Shown: positions 1 through 11,901, counted from the stretch's first letter. The stretch: DNA of 34,523 nucleotides from Didymodactylos carnosus (GCA_905250885.1 CAJNOQ010001211.1:1-34523), one strand, 5' to 3'. Notes: generated by a model not told the origin, from the letters alone. Numbers and translations are program-made.

Positions 1-1
1 C

Positions 2-175
2 CAGAAAACCAGGTCTTCAAGAGTCAAGGGGATGAATCCTTTTAGAGTTTTTATCTACACTATGAGTCCTACCAATGAGCAGAGTATGAGCTCAAACAGA
101 GGTTATCAGTTGGTGAGGTTCCCTCGTCAGATTAGCAAAAGCCCTATTGATATAAAGAGCAAAGTATTAGTCTAA
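2..175 (+). CDS. Possible 3' end of an exon from a gene left of the window (partial)
   Basis: A frame open from the window edge runs 57 codons to a TAA at 173-175. The peptide is basic and polar, with segments such as RGYQLVRFPRQISKSP, and I recognise no family. In DNA this AT-rich an open frame of that length is somewhat unusual, and codons such as CAG, AGG and GTC are richer in G/C than the surroundings. It could be the last exon of an upstream gene or a chance opening. No start can be seen because the frame reaches the edge. Confidence 0.22.
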   Translation, partial: QKTRSSRVKGMNPFRVFIYTMSPTNEQSMSSNRGYQLVRFPRQISKSPIDIKSKVLV

Positions 176-361
176 ATTTCAAAATGTACGTCGTACACTA
201 TTTTTTTCGCAAAGTGTACATTTGCTTTTCAAAATACCTGATTTATTTATTTACACAGATGCATTTCATCAGGAGAAGGGGAGTGAAAGTACAATATCAC
301 AAATGTTTTGGTCAAAACTTGGCAGATAACGATAGGATTTTAAAAAATATTTTGTACTGTT

Positions 362-399
362 TTTATTTTACTTCAGATATTTCTCACATGGCTAAATGA
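362..399 (+). promoter_or_regulatory. Splice-acceptor-like site and 3-codon uORF before ACBD3
   Basis: A T-rich tract ends in CAG at 374-376, 19 nt before the ACBD3 start at 396, so a 5'-UTR intron or a spliced-leader acceptor is likely. Between them, ATG GCT AAA TGA (388-399) is a complete three-codon uORF. Its stop overlaps the main start in the sequence ATGA (396-399). What is seen is the arrangement; a role in trans-splicing or reinitiation is inference. Confidence 0.45.
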
Positions 400-3300
400 G
401 CATTTATTACGACGAGATTCTAGCTGGGAACTGTTTTGGTCAAATAAATGTAACAACACCAACATCGGTTAAAACTACTGCTCAAGAAAGAGATCAATCG
501 ATAAAAATGACAAGTGCTACAGATTCGTCATTAGTGGATGGCATAAATGGAGAAAAGATGGAAAATGGCACCATCGTCCATGAGCAACATACTGTCCTAG
601 ATGATTTAGGCTTTTCTACAACAGATTTATACAATATGGCTAAACAGTTTTTAAAAGGTAAAATGTTGTCGGATCGAGTATAAATTTTCACGCTTTTCGG
701 TAGAGAATTTTGTGTTAGCGAATTAACGTAATTTATCTTTTTCACTCCCTAGCTTGATATCTCACGTACCATCTTTTGTTAATAAATTGTACTACTTATT
801 CGAATTTCTAAACTGATTTGTTTTAGAGAAAGAAGGTACAAAAGCAATTCAGTTAGGATATCGAGACAAACAACATTTGGTTGCTTTATCGAAACAAGCA
901 GCTTTCGGAAAATATCAACCACAATCGGCAAAACAAGTTGGGTTTTTAGATGTGATAGGAAACGATCGCAGGTTTATTACACTCAAATAAGTTAGAATCG
1001 ACTTACTGATAATGCTTTTAATATTCTAGACAAGCATGGATCGAACTTGGAGATATGTCATCGGAAACAGCGAAGAAAAAGTTTATAGAATTATTATCAG
1101 AACGATGCTCAATGTTCCGACCGTATCTTGAAGCTCACTGCAAAGATAATGAAGAAAAAGAGCGCCTAAGGTAAGGTAAGCAACTGTAAGAAGAAATTAT
1201 TTGTGTTTTTATTTATGTTGTATCACGTTCTTGTTGGTTGTTGTGTGTTCCCAACAATGAGGCGTAGATCGTTTTCTACTGAGTTTTACATATTTTGTAT
1301 GGTAAAAAAATAATAAATTTTGCCAAAAATGTTTAGTATACACTAAAGTCATCTCAAAATTGAGCAAAGAAAGATATACAAAAGTCTTAGATAAATGAAG
1401 TTTTATTTGGCTCGAGATCCATTCAGCTATTTCTGCATGTGTGATGGACATGCTCTGTTCTGATACGAAGCAGTCTTCCTCTCTCTCTCCCTCTTCTTCT
1501 CTCTTTTCCTAAGAATAAAAAAGAATAAAGTTTTATTCAAGTCTTCATATTTAATTGTTTTCTGCGTGACCATAATCTGTTACATGCTCTGTATGTGTAA
1601 TCATGGAGTTGTTAAATGACTATTTTCAACGTTCATATTGTTTGTTTGAAAACATTGTAGAACGTTTTCAACATACCACTTTTACTTCGTAATAAAGGGG
1701 CCGTATAGATAGATTCCGCTGGCCTTTAAAAAAAAATTACTATTTCCACTAAAAAGTTCTGTTTAGTTGAAAAATTAATAACAGACCATTTTTTCATATG
1801 ATACACTATAGCAGATTTGTGTAATGGAAGACTTTTCCCTCCCTATTTAAAAGACAGAAAAACAATGTTTTCTCTTCGGATTCTACATAAATATGTCTTT
1901 TTTTTCTATTTTCGTTCAACAAATTCTTTTTTCTAAAAAACTTCACAGCAGGATTCTCTTTCCTTTTGTCTCTTCTCTTTTTTTTTACAGTTCCTTGTCT
2001 TATAAGTTTCTCTTCTTTTTCCTAATTCCGTCTAACTTTTTTCCGCATATATCACTGAGGGTCTGAACATAACAGAATAAAAAAAAGAGTGTTAGAAGAT
2101 CCTCAGAGCATACAATAAAATTCAAATATGTTTTATGTGCTACAGTGTGACTTTGATTCCTCTATTGCGTGTATGAAACAATCACTGTGAACGTTTTCTC
2201 ATGTTGTTGAGATTTCTTTCTCATATTTTTCATATGTATAGGTCTATAGAGAGCTATTATATTAACTTGACAGTTGTGCGATTAAATTTTTATTTCATTC
2301 TGAGATATTTGTATCTTCATAAAGTAAGACTTACATGACTGAATGTTGTTGTTCTATGTATACGAAGTGTGTTAATCATTGATAAGCGATACATGTTTAT
2401 TTCTTAAATATATTGCTCTTTTAACCAGCATCTTTTCGCTCATTCATGAATGCAGTAACATTAATTTCTAACTAATTAATGTTCATTTAATTGTTGGTCA
2501 CGAGATTTAGATCTTTCTTTTTCAAGTTACCAAAAATTTTTGATGATCCATCACAAAAATATAGTATCCCTATAAAAAGTTGAGCACTTTCTATTGATTC
2601 AATTTAGTGTCATTCCAAATAGATAGAAAGTTTAGACTGAAAAGAAAAGTAAAAGACGAACGTATTGATTAACAACATCGACGGTTTTTTACTAGGAGTT
2701 AATTTAACAGAAAAAAAATTATTTGAGGTGTTCAGTCACAGAGAAAATAATAACAAATGGGTAAGATTTAATTTTATGCAAAGTTTCAACACTGACAGTG
2801 ACGTTGTTTATAATATGTAACATGCATTTAGATGAAAAATTATAAATTAATTAGTAGTTAAACATAAAATTAGTTGTTGGTTTGATATTTTTTTTGTTTT
2901 TTATCTTTTCTATATAGTACTGAGAGTGTTCTTAAAGCATGGAAAAAGAAGAGTACGCATTGTATCAGTTTTATTACTGTCATAAAGAAAAATTATTTTG
3001 TATAAGACGATCTAAAATACATCAGAATAGCTAGAAGATGATACTACTTTATGTACGGCAATACTTTTTCTCGCTCTCACTCTCTCTTTATTTCTATATA
3101 TATATCTCTACTTCTATATATATATATATTCTACTTCTAATCTTTTTTTCTGTTAACGTGAATAAAAGTCAATTGTACTATTACAACACAGTAGGGAAAT
3201 TCCTTTCCTCCTATTTTTTTTTTTTTTTTTGACTTATCAGTTTCATCCTCTTTTTTTTCCACTCTTTTTTTACCACATTCCAGGAAAAAAAGAAATCTGA

Positions 3301-5734
3301 GCACATCTGAAATTACATGCATTTTTCTTCTTGTTGCGTTGATACTTAGACACAGGCTGATTCTGACACTCGGCGTATCTACTAGAAAAAAAAATGTTTA
3401 TATTTTTTCTTCTTCAGACGAAAGAACAAAGGAAAAAAATAGTTTATAGAACAGAGCAGGAAAAAAAAGAAGCAAAGACAGATTGGTAAAGAGTTTTATG
3501 TACTAATATACTGATTACTATTCTTTTTTTTTCCTACAATGATAACATAATGACAATAGTTAGTATTATAGAAATCTTTTGTTTTAATAGTCTACAGTAA
3601 AAATTTACTTTTTAAGAAATTTTATCAAATTAAAAAATTTAAAAACAGTAGTTTAGTTACTTACGGTAACTTCAAAAAGAAATGACGTCTTTTCTTTTTA
3701 ATCTGATTAAAGTTAATACCTCTTGAATTAGTGCTTTACTATTTCTAAAAGGGACGTTGTTGTTTTCTTTTCCATTAATAGACAAGAAGATGAAAAACGT
3801 CGTATTTTAGAACAAGAAGCTGAACGAGATAGAAGAAAACAAGAAGAAGAAGTGATCAAATTAGAAGATATTAAAAAGAAACGAGAAGAACAACAAAAGT
3901 ATTAAGTAACTAGTTAAATTTACCATTTTATAATTTGTTTTTTGTATTTAATAGAAAACAAATTCAAGACGCATTGAATCAACAAACCTATCCTCAATTT
4001 AAAGCTTACGCTGAACAACAACATCGTGATAATTTACTAGCTGTAAACTAAATTTGAATAGGTAAAATTATTGATGATATACAAATTAATTTTCTATTTT
4101 ATAGCAAGAAGATTTAATTAGACAATTACAAGAACAACATTTTCAACAGTATATGAGTCAAGTTTATCAACAACAATTATTTCATCAACAACAACAAATA
4201 AAAGCAGCGTCTGCCTCAGCAACTCCTACTCAAGTAACGAATAAATAATAGATCTATGAAAATTAACTTTGCTGATTTGTTTTTCTATATAGAATAAACA
4301 ACAGCCATCATCTAGTGCCATGGAAAATAGTATAAATTCTCAACAGTGGAACACTAGTGGTAGCTATGATCATGATCAAGAAAAAATCGAAAAAATCCAA
4401 TCTGACCTTCAGTCTATGGAAATAAAAAATACTACAACTACTCCACCATCATCAATAGTAGAAACTTCTACATCTCAGACAGGATCAGTTGATTTGGGAA
4501 ATTTTCAGCCAATAATAAAACCAGAAAATGATAGTATAGATGGTGGTTCTATGATTTCAGTATCAAAAGTTGATGAAACTGCTCCGAACACAGCCGATGA
4601 ACAATTGCAACCAGCAGAAGAAGTAGTTCGTGGTATGTCTACAAACATAAATACAAAAACGTTCACATTCTTCCATATTCATATTTATAGAATATCCTCC
4701 CATAGCTCCAGCCAATATGTGGACACGTAAAGATATTAAAGAATTTAAAGAACATGTACGAAAAGAAAAAGATGCTGTAATTAAAATTGGTAGTGGAGAA
4801 ACAGTGACAGTAAGTGATATAACTATGTATCGAACTACTAATTGATATCTAAATCGTTTTTCAAACTAAATAAAGGTTCGGGTACCGACTCATGAAGATG
4901 GTCGATGTATATTCTGGGAGTTCGCTACCGATTATTATGATATTGGTTTTGGTCTCTATTTTGAATGGACGAAAGCTCAGTCGAATACAGTCACCGTTCA
5001 TGTCAGCGATTCAAGTGAAGAGGAAGAAGAAGGCGAAGAAGGAGGTCAGTATTTTTTGTTTTGTAAATTTTCTCTTGATAGTTTGTATTTTGTTAAATTA
5101 GAATTTTATGAAAACTTCCTAGGATTTGTCCGTTTTCCGAAGGAACAGAAAGTTTGAAGTATAAAGTTTATATACGAGAATTTTTGTGGTTTGCAGAGGG
5201 TTTTTTGTCAGTAGCTGTAAACATACATTTCAGTAGCTGTGAGCACAATTTCCAGTGGCTGTAAACTTTCGGGGGTGAAATTGTGATTGACCAAATCTCA
5301 CTATAAATTTGATGTTTACAGGTACTGAATGGACTAGTACCAGACAGTGCATTATCGATCTGATGTTGTCAGATATAAGTTTTAAAAATTATTAGGATAT
5401 ATTATTACATGTTCTATGTTATAGTCCAGCAGTTCAATAGGAAGTTTCACATTTTGCTTCGTAGAAGCAACGCTGACAAGCTTTTTTCATATAGTTCATG
5501 TGTGATATTTTTCTATTTTTTTCAGCTGAGAAAAAAGATGTTGAAAAAGGTCGTAAAGCACCAAAACCGTATCAGGATGAAATCATTCCAATTTTTCGTC
5601 GTGATTGTCAGGAAGAAATATACGCTGGAAATCATCCTTATCCAGGTGATGGTGTTTATTTATTAAAATTTGACAATTCCTATTCATTATGGCGTTCGAA
5701 AACACTCTATTATCGTGTTTATTATAGTCGTTAA
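396..5734 (+). CDS. ACBD3: ACBD3/GCP60-like Golgi scaffold protein (ACBP and GOLD domains), 10 exons
   Basis: In animals this Golgi membrane-associated adaptor binds giantin/golgins and recruits PI4KB. Proposed exons: 396-657, 827-971, 1030-1170, 3782-3898, 3955-4042, 4105-4233, 4293-4632, 4691-4809, 4876-5044, 5526-5734. They join in frame with GT-AG borders to give 572 residues, close to the human length. An acyl-CoA-binding domain covers about residues 68-165 ([29 protein letters not shown]). A charged E/K/R helix follows (about 176-225), then a Q-rich stretch containing [10 protein letters not shown] and [15 protein letters not shown] variable linker leads to the GOLD domain (about 410-572) with [23 protein letters not shown], an acidic loop, and the ending [20 protein letters not shown]. 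The start is the first in-frame ATG after the acceptor-like site. Intron 3 (2.6 kb) and intron 9 (481 bp) are long; the others are 48-170 bp. Confidence 0.93.
1171..3781 (+). other. Long third intron of ACBD3, low-complexity, no gene seen
   Basis: This 2.6 kb intron is about forty times longer than most introns here. It holds pyrimidine-rich tracts (about 1471-1511 and 1896-2043), a TA/CT microsatellite (3061-3140), a T run near 3213-3230 and many A runs. Short open frames on both strands lack codon bias and recognisable motifs. I see no tRNA, terminal inverted repeats or coding exon. A transposon too decayed to recognise or a regulatory element could account for the length. Confidence 0.6.
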
Positions 5735-5771
5735 AAGAAATCGATTATCACTATTGTAATGGGATTTATGG

Positions 5772-5805
5772 TCTATTTATCTATCTACTTATCTATTTCT
5801 ATATA
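5772..5805. repeat. CTAT/TATC microsatellite in the ACBD3 3' UTR
   Basis: An imperfect tetranucleotide array of CTAT units begins 37 nt after the ACBD3 stop codon. It probably lies in the transcribed 3' UTR. Confidence 0.6.
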
Positions 5806-7193
5806 TTGTTGTCGTAATTTTAAAATTTTCTATTTTCTGTAATAATTCCATCCATTTGATGTGTGACACAACTGATGACGATCGATTGATCTCCAAAATA
5901 GATCTGTTATATTTGTTTGTTTGCTTTTCTATTAATTGTGATCTGTTTTTATTTTTTCGTTATTTTTTTCTTTGTTTTGATGTATCATTATTTTTCCAGC
6001 GGTCTCTATATTTATATTCTACACGGTGTATGTATGACATCAAGTCAGAAAGAAAGAAAGAGACAATTGATTTTAATGGTGAGATTTTAGTTTCTCAAGA
6101 TCTTATTCTGGAACAGAATAGTTGTGGAATCATTTATAGGTGGTTCTCTTTTCAGTACTTTGCTATTTAATTTTGAAATTATCTTCTACTATCTATCAGT
6201 TATGTTTCGTCGAACATACTTGTTGACAGCTTTAATCTTGACTTTTCACAGGATATTGTAATGAAATGACAGACTGAATTGTGTTTCATGTTTTTGAATA
6301 GAAAATCTGTGGTGAAGAGTTGCATATCTTGTCAAGTTGTAATGAATAATCGGCAAGTTTTTGTGTCGAATGACTAAAACGTTTGTTACACTTGTGTTAG
6401 TCGTCTTTTTTGAAAAAAAAAATTATATTTGTGGAACCTATTGTCTGTTACCTGAATTGTTCTTGAAAATAGACTGTTGTTTTCTCTCCATTTTGATTAT
6501 AGTATGTTTTATTTTTGAATTAGCTATTTATAGTTGTTGTTTTCATTAATATAACATAAAGTAAATAAGGTTTCATCAATGTTCTTCTCTCCCGATTAAC
6601 ATGTTTTTAATCGTTGTTTTGGTGTTTTTGTATGCTTTTTATTTTCGTTATAGATCAAATGTTGTGCGTTCGCATTGATCTTTAAAGTTTGTTGTGTTTT
6701 TTGTTTCAAAACTATTTATTTCAATTTTTTCATTTTAATCTTAAAACCTAAACAAAATAAAATATGGTTGTATATCCAACACTAACCGAATTAGGTTAGA
6801 TTGCAAAGAAAATAAACACTTATATTTGATTAGTAGAATGGTAAGAAAGACTGAGAGTGTTCTTAATCAGACTGTCATATATCAACAAAACAGACTTTTT
6901 GAACGTTATTAATACTTGTTACCATAAGGTATCTCAGTGAACATTCTGGAATCTAAAAACGTATTTTATTCTAGTGTCTTGTTCTTCACGGTGAAACATC
7001 AACAATACGGCACTAAAGCCAAGATCAAGAAGTTTGTGGTATTTTTTGGGGAAAGAAGAAGAGCAATGACGATTAGCGTAAAAACTAGACATTATATTTA
7101 CTGATGTCTGTTATGATGAGAAATAAAACGTTTTCATAACATCTATTTAAATTGTCTTGAAACTAACAAAGATTTAGTTTATTTTCTTTATAG
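5806..7193. other. ACBD3-C3orf38 intergenic region, T-rich, no gene seen
   Basis: The T-rich sequence includes the ACBD3 3' UTR and the promoter of the next gene. Open frames at 5856-6170 and 6361-6549 encode runs of F, Y, C and I, as T-rich noncoding DNA does. An AATAAA at 6756-6761 is a possible poly(A) signal, but it lies about 1 kb beyond the stop. No repeat element was recognised. Confidence 0.55.
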
Positions 7194-7207
7194 ATCAATT
7201 TATCATT
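7175..7207 (+). promoter_or_regulatory. Splice-acceptor-like site before the C3orf38 start
   Basis: A pyrimidine tract ends in TATAG at 7193, 14 nt before the start codon at 7208. It may be the acceptor of a 5'-UTR intron or of a spliced leader. Confidence 0.4.
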
Positions 7208-8209
7208 ATGAATAAATTTGAGAAAAAAGGTGCTACTGAATTACTTTCAATGTTATCCGATTCAGAATTAATGTCATTAAAAGATACTGTAACAAAATCG
7301 ATGAATCCAACGAATAACCGTTTGGACGCAATCGAAGCATGTATATCGTTGTCTCAGTCGGCTTTCGAATTATTACGTCGAAAAAAGATTCGTCGTGATT
7401 TTCTTCTTCAATATTTAGCAAGAAAATCAATATCAATATCTCCTGGCATCGATAAGGTACGATTAGTTAAGATGATCGTTGAATATTGGAATACAAATAA
7501 AGTTATTGATTGTAATAGTGGGGATTATTTTAATCATCAAGAATCACCTCAAGCCGTTTGTTTGATTGATCAACAACACTCACAACATCAATATCAATCG
7601 ACATCAAATTATATTCAACAATTATCTGAACAGTTTACTGAATGGTTTTATACCAATTGGAATGATTTAAAAAATTTTGGCCCAGAACATTTTTTTCACG
7701 ATGTATTTCTTGTTATAACGCAAGAAAATCGACGAATAACTGGATCACAAAATGTTTACGATCATTTACGTGATTGTATCGTTAAATATAACTTGAAATT
7801 TAATCCTAATGTAAATAATAACCAAATTTATGAATCACCGCATGGTCTTGTAATGATACTCGTACATGGTACAGTACATCAACAAACAACATGTTTAGGA
7901 ATATTTGAACAAACATTTGGACTTGTTCGAGATCCAGCACGTGGAAATAATTATATAATTAAAATGATCTATCTTGATGTACGAATAACACAAACACAAA
8001 CGGGATCGAATGATGCATTACAACAACAGCAACAACAACAACAGATGAACTTACATTTGCCACCACCAGCTTTTCTTGTTGATATCATGCGACGATACGA
8101 TTCTGAACAGCAAATGATGAGTGACGACGATGACGACGATAAAACCCAAAGTGACAAAGACGATGATGAATTAGATTTGAAAATTGTGCGGTATCGAGAT
8201 AAAGAATAA
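7208..8209 (+). CDS. C3orf38: C3orf38/DUF4518 family protein, single exon
   Basis: A 333-residue intronless frame, close to the human length. The N-terminal half matches what I know of human C3orf38: a short helical region with LSDSELMSLKDTVT, then AIEACISLSQSAFELLRRKK. The central NTF2-like half contains FTEWFYTNWN, SPHGLVMILVHGTVH and CLGIFEQTFGLVRDP, the most conserved part of the family. A Q8 tract (CAA/CAG mixed) follows near residue 272. A D6 run and acidic tail near residues 305-323 are probably lineage-specific and disordered. The molecular function of this family is poorly defined; human C3orf38 has been linked to apoptosis regulation, and nothing here refines that. The start is the first ATG after an acceptor-like site. 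The next gene lies on the other strand. Confidence 0.87.
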   Translation: MNKFEKKGATELLSMLSDSELMSLKDTVTKSMNPTNNRLDAIEACISLSQSAFELLRRKKIRRDFLLQYLARKSISISPGIDKVRLVKMIVEYWNTNKVIDCNSGDYFNHQESPQAVCLIDQQHSQHQYQSTSNYIQQLSEQFTEWFYTNWNDLKNFGPEHFFHDVFLVITQENRRITGSQNVYDHLRDCIVKYNLKFNPNVNNNQIYESPHGLVMILVHGTVHQQTTCLGIFEQTFGLVRDPARGNNYIIKMIYLDVRITQTQTGSNDALQQQQQQQQMNLHLPPPAFLVDIMRRYDSEQQMMSDDDDDDKTQSDKDDDELDLKIVRYRDKE

Positions 8210-8240
8210 TACTCTACCTTCATTTTTTTGGTGGTGAAAT

Positions 8241-8246
8241 AATAAA
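8241..8246 (+). terminator. Poly(A) signal AATAAA of the C3orf38 gene
   Basis: AATAAA lies 32 nt after the TAA stop, with a GT/T-rich region from about 8268 as a plausible downstream element. Confidence 0.6.
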
Positions 8247-8269
8247 TAACGTATCAGATAAACAAAATG

Positions 8270-10148
8270 TAATTATTTTTTATTTTCGTTTTATGATGTA
8301 CGATGATTTATGTTTATTTTGATTTTGTGATAAACTTAGTTAAACTGTATTTTTGTTCTGTTTTTTAGGTTTAATATTCTTATTATGTTCTCTCTTCTTT
8401 TATCATTCTGGCGTGTAACCTTTTCTTGGTTTTAATCAAGTATATCACCGTTTCTCTAAAAAGCACTTAGTCTAGAAGAAAAAGAATTCGTTTACTGCTT
8501 GTTCCATTTGTCTTCCGATGAAAACTCAAGAACTTACGTGAAAGAATCCATTTTTCGCTATTTTCACCGAAAATCAAAAAATTCATAATTCAATCAAAAT
8601 CGATCCAGACTACTTCAGAATATCAAGGTAAACTCTGTTTTATTCATACAAGATTATCTGTGAAAATAGCGAAAAATTGATTTTTTAACGTAATATAGAT
8701 TATCACTAAGTTTTTGAATTTTCTTCTAAAAACAAATATTGCTATGGGATTCAGCGGTGGTGGATAACCAATGTTTCCATTAACTTCCAAGATTATCTAT
8801 TGCTAAGGTAATCCAATACTGCTAATCCTAGGAAATTTGGGTCCTTGTCGAAGAATGACAGATGACGAGGTCGCTTGACTCTCGATTTGTAGAGGACACT
8901 TTGAACTATCATATCTATATGACAAACATAGGGTACACTATGACAGCTTTTTTAACCGCGACCTGCTCTGTTTCGATAAAACATAGAAATCAAACAATGT
9001 TTTATACAGTACACGAACAGTTTTGTATTTTTTCATGTTGATACTTAGCTTTTTTGTGCAATAAACTTCGTAAGTGTGTATTTACTAAATACTTGTGTAT
9101 TAAAGACTAGATTTAAGCTATACAATTTAGGTTCTTAATTTCCATGGAAATGGTAAACGTTAAAATACAAATTCATAGTTGATATCAGAGTTAGTGTTTT
9201 ATTAAGTTAATTCATGAATTTTGTCATGATTCTTTGCATATGACAGCTGCACAAGGTGTCCTTCAGAAAAAAAGCAGCAAATGCTGAACGTACTGGAAGA
9301 TTCAGAAGAAATGAATAATGATTTCCATAGACAAAAATATTGGCTTCATCAATTATCTTTCAAAAGAATAAAGCCAGCATGAACGCCCACGTTTTCGATT
9401 TCTGAAAAGATGAATAGAGGAGAACTCGCCCCTCCTGACATGCGCGAAAATCGATAATAGAATTAAAAAACAATAGAAACTATGCTACATAATGGTGCAT
9501 AGTAGTTAGTCACCATACACCACAACAAAAAAATTACTCTCCGTTATGGCAAAACTATATACGTTTTATTTTAGGCTATTGGATGTATAAATCTGTTAAT
9601 GTAATTCAATATAAGAATGAAAAGTTACTGTAGAAAACGTGTTGTTAAAAAAGTATAGTCAAAAATTAAATCTAAAAACACAGCTATTGTATCTCAATAC
9701 AGAACAAAATATGAATAACAAAATTCAATTTCTAAAACATCTGCAGAGAAAAACCTTGCAGTTTTACATTCTAATCTAATATAAATCTAATATCTAGAGA
9801 TACAAGTCTGTTGGGATGTTATTGAAACGTGGAAAAACATAACAATAAACGTATTTAAATATGGAAATAAAATCTTTTACTCTTCAATTTTGATAGTGTT
9901 ACTAAACGGAACAAGAACTGGCATAGGCGAACTTACATAGGCTCTGAGCGTATCCATAACTATTACTCCTTTTGAGCAGAAGGACACTTGAATATTCAAA
10001 CATGGTTTAAGTCTGTTCGAGAACAAAACTTGACTACTTCCGACTACATCTTAGATCAACGTGGATATAACATTCCTTCTCCATATTCAGTTTCAGTTAT
10101 AACTAAAATGTCTTTAGGATACATCTTAATACTACAAGTTAATTTTAC
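8270..10148. other. C3orf38-RNase T2 intergenic region, no gene seen
   Basis: This 1.9 kb region between converging genes has no open frame with recognisable motifs. The only clear structure is an inverted repeat (8550-8677), listed separately. The stretch 9240-9470 looks less AT-biased and contains short G/C-richer pieces, but stops in all frames prevent a coding call. Confidence 0.5.
8550..8677. repeat. 18 bp perfect inverted repeat with a 92 nt spacer
   Basis: ATTTTTCGCTATTTTCAC at 8550-8567 is the exact reverse complement of 8660-8677. Weaker mirrored pieces continue outside (AAAATCAAAAAATT against ATTGATTTTTTAA). It may be the core of a decayed palindromic element. No target-site duplication was found. 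Confidence 0.6.
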
Positions 10149-10954
10149 TTATTGATAACAACTGGTAAAATTGTGTTTCAGATCAAAACATATTTTTATT
10201 TCTTCAAGTTCTTTTCTTCTCATCGATACAATAATTGCGTCTGTTTCCGTAACACTTTTGTGTGGTCCTCTATATGTTGTTGTGACAATATGTAATCCGG
10301 GATTTTTCTTTAGAAATGCTGCTTCTACTTTTTTCTTATGCAAATGTTTATCTTTTAATAATTGATTCATATCAGGTAAATTCACTTTTGAATATAATTG
10401 ACTCATTGTCTTAAAATATTCTTCCGGTGATTTAAAAGCACAAGTGCCTAGAAAAAAAATCTAAAATAATGTTTATACCACTGAGGAACAAAACGGTACT
10501 GACCATGTTTTTCCCATTCAGCCTGTTGCAATATTTCATCAGGCATTAGACAAAAATAACTTTTGATCAAAGAAATATCTAATTGTTTATCGTCCTTGCA
10601 GTTTCGTGGATGACTTCGGACCCCGCCTCTTCCTCTTGTTTTTTTTGATTGCGGCCAGAGACCATGAACAATTAAACCAAACTTATTCTCTGGTTTACAT
10701 TGAAAATTTTCTTGCCGTTGTCGTGCCGGCTGATATTTGCAAAATTGTGGTGTCCAAGACAGAACCAATACCAAATAATCAGTAGTACCGTTTAAATTTA
10801 CCCATTCGTGTGAGCGAAGTTTATGCTTAAAATCATAGTTTTTTTTAAATGATTTTGGTAAACGGCAGACATCTTTTGCTTGTGCTTGTAATAAAGTTGG
10901 TAATGTTATTTCAATAAATAGAGCGACCAATATCGTTTTGTTAATGTACTTCAT
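10149..10954 (-). CDS. Secreted ribonuclease T2, 2 exons
   Basis: An RNase T2 family endonuclease cleaves single-stranded RNA through a 2',3'-cyclic phosphate in the lysosome or outside the cell. Exon 1 is 10954-10504 and exon 2 is 10447-10149 (minus strand). The 56 bp GT-AG intron splits the glycine codon just after the second catalytic histidine. The product has 249 residues, usual for the family. A hydrophobic signal peptide covers about residues 1-26. Active-site segment CAS1 is GLIVHGLWPQ (His97). CAS2 is WEKHGTCAF (Glu148, Lys149, His150), rebuilt only when the intron is removed. An SWTPQFC motif and the C-terminal LEEIKICFDL are family-typical, with cysteines placed for disulfides. All catalytic residues are present, so it should be active. 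No clear acceptor precedes the ATG. Confidence 0.92.
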
Positions 10955-11660
10955 TGGAAAATTATAGATGGCAATAAATAGACGTTAAATGCATATGCTG
11001 TCTAAATTTAACTAATTCGTGCGATAAAAATTTTTTTTATAGAAATTTGTAAACAGTCGGATGACAGAAAACCGTCTTCGAAATATGTCTGTTCGTTGTC
11101 TCTAACACTTTGAAAATATATAAAAAAATGTCAATGTCCTCCGTTCTTTCGATGAGATTACTGAGAATGTTATTATTATGTATAAAATACTCTGACAGTC
11201 AGAAATTGTACACATATCGGTCTCCTGTGACATTTTCAATAAAAATGATGTTTGTTTATCTAAATTCCTTGGAAAAAACTGTCCTTCTTTCTACATGTTA
11301 AAAAGAAGAAAAGTACCCTTTAACTAACTGATCAACGTTTACAATAAATCTTGTTGTTCGTAAATACTCATGGCCGAGCCAAGTTTCTCTGGCATTTTTG
11401 ATAACCAGTTATGTGCGTACATTGATCTGCCAGTTCTTTTGTGTAATTGACTTGCGTTGTGAATTGAAACGTTATCTAAAAATCATAATGAGCTTTTCTT
11501 TCATAAATTTTCGAGTAGAGTCTGTAAAGATTGGAATAGAGCCAAATGCATATATATCAAATGTCTATACTACTCTTATTTGTTTGCGAGGATTGTGTAT
11601 ACATATATTATTATAATGTGTTTGTATTAGTTGTCTATAAAACAAACGTTATTTTCTTCA
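10955..11660. other. RNase T2 upstream region, no gene seen
   Basis: This holds the probable RNase T2 promoter (minus strand) and AT-rich sequence with only short uninformative open frames (for example 11110-11301 and 11398-11616). No repeat or RNA gene was recognised. Confidence 0.45.
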
Positions 11661-11663
11661 TAG

Positions 11664-11830
11664 AAAGCAAAATCCCGATAGCGAACGAGACTATTCTTAA
11701 TATTACTACTATGAAGGATGTTAAAACGAAAGCAATTAAGACACGTCTTCGTCAGGAACCTAGCTCCGAAAGTATAAGTCCGATCCTGGAAAAAATTTTA
11801 GAGAATGTTGGCCATGCCAAAGTATGGTGA
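11664..11830 (+). pseudogene. Possible exon or remnant of an unidentified coding sequence
   Basis: After a good acceptor (pyrimidines then TAG at 11661-11663), a frame runs to a TGA at 11828-11830. It has an internal ATG at 11711 and a polar, helix-like composition (DVKTKAIKTRLRQEPSSES, then ISPILEKILENVG). Codon use looks more protein-like than the surroundings. It faintly recalls the spacer after FLYWCH zinc fingers in transposon-derived proteins, but this is not secure. No upstream partner exon was found. It could be a gene fragment or a short gene. Confidence 0.25.
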
Positions 11831-11901
11831 CGAAATTTTTTTGACTCCGCCTATCATCGTTGGTGAGATGATGCCATAAAAATGGTTAAAATGGGGCTGT
11901 T

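Noticed and set aside
184-399. Open frame upstream of ACBD3 ending HMAK
   Set aside because: Rich in F/Y/I with no motif, it crosses the acceptor-like site and its end overlaps the ACBD3 start; it is T-rich noncoding DNA.
6361-6549. Small Cys/Phe/Ile-rich open frame after ACBD3
   Set aside because: Composition is that of T-rich DNA and there is no conserved motif or promoter context.
7969-8223. Minus-strand frame with poly-Cys and Ser runs
   Set aside because: It is the antisense of the poly-Gln and poly-Asp codons of the C3orf38 gene.
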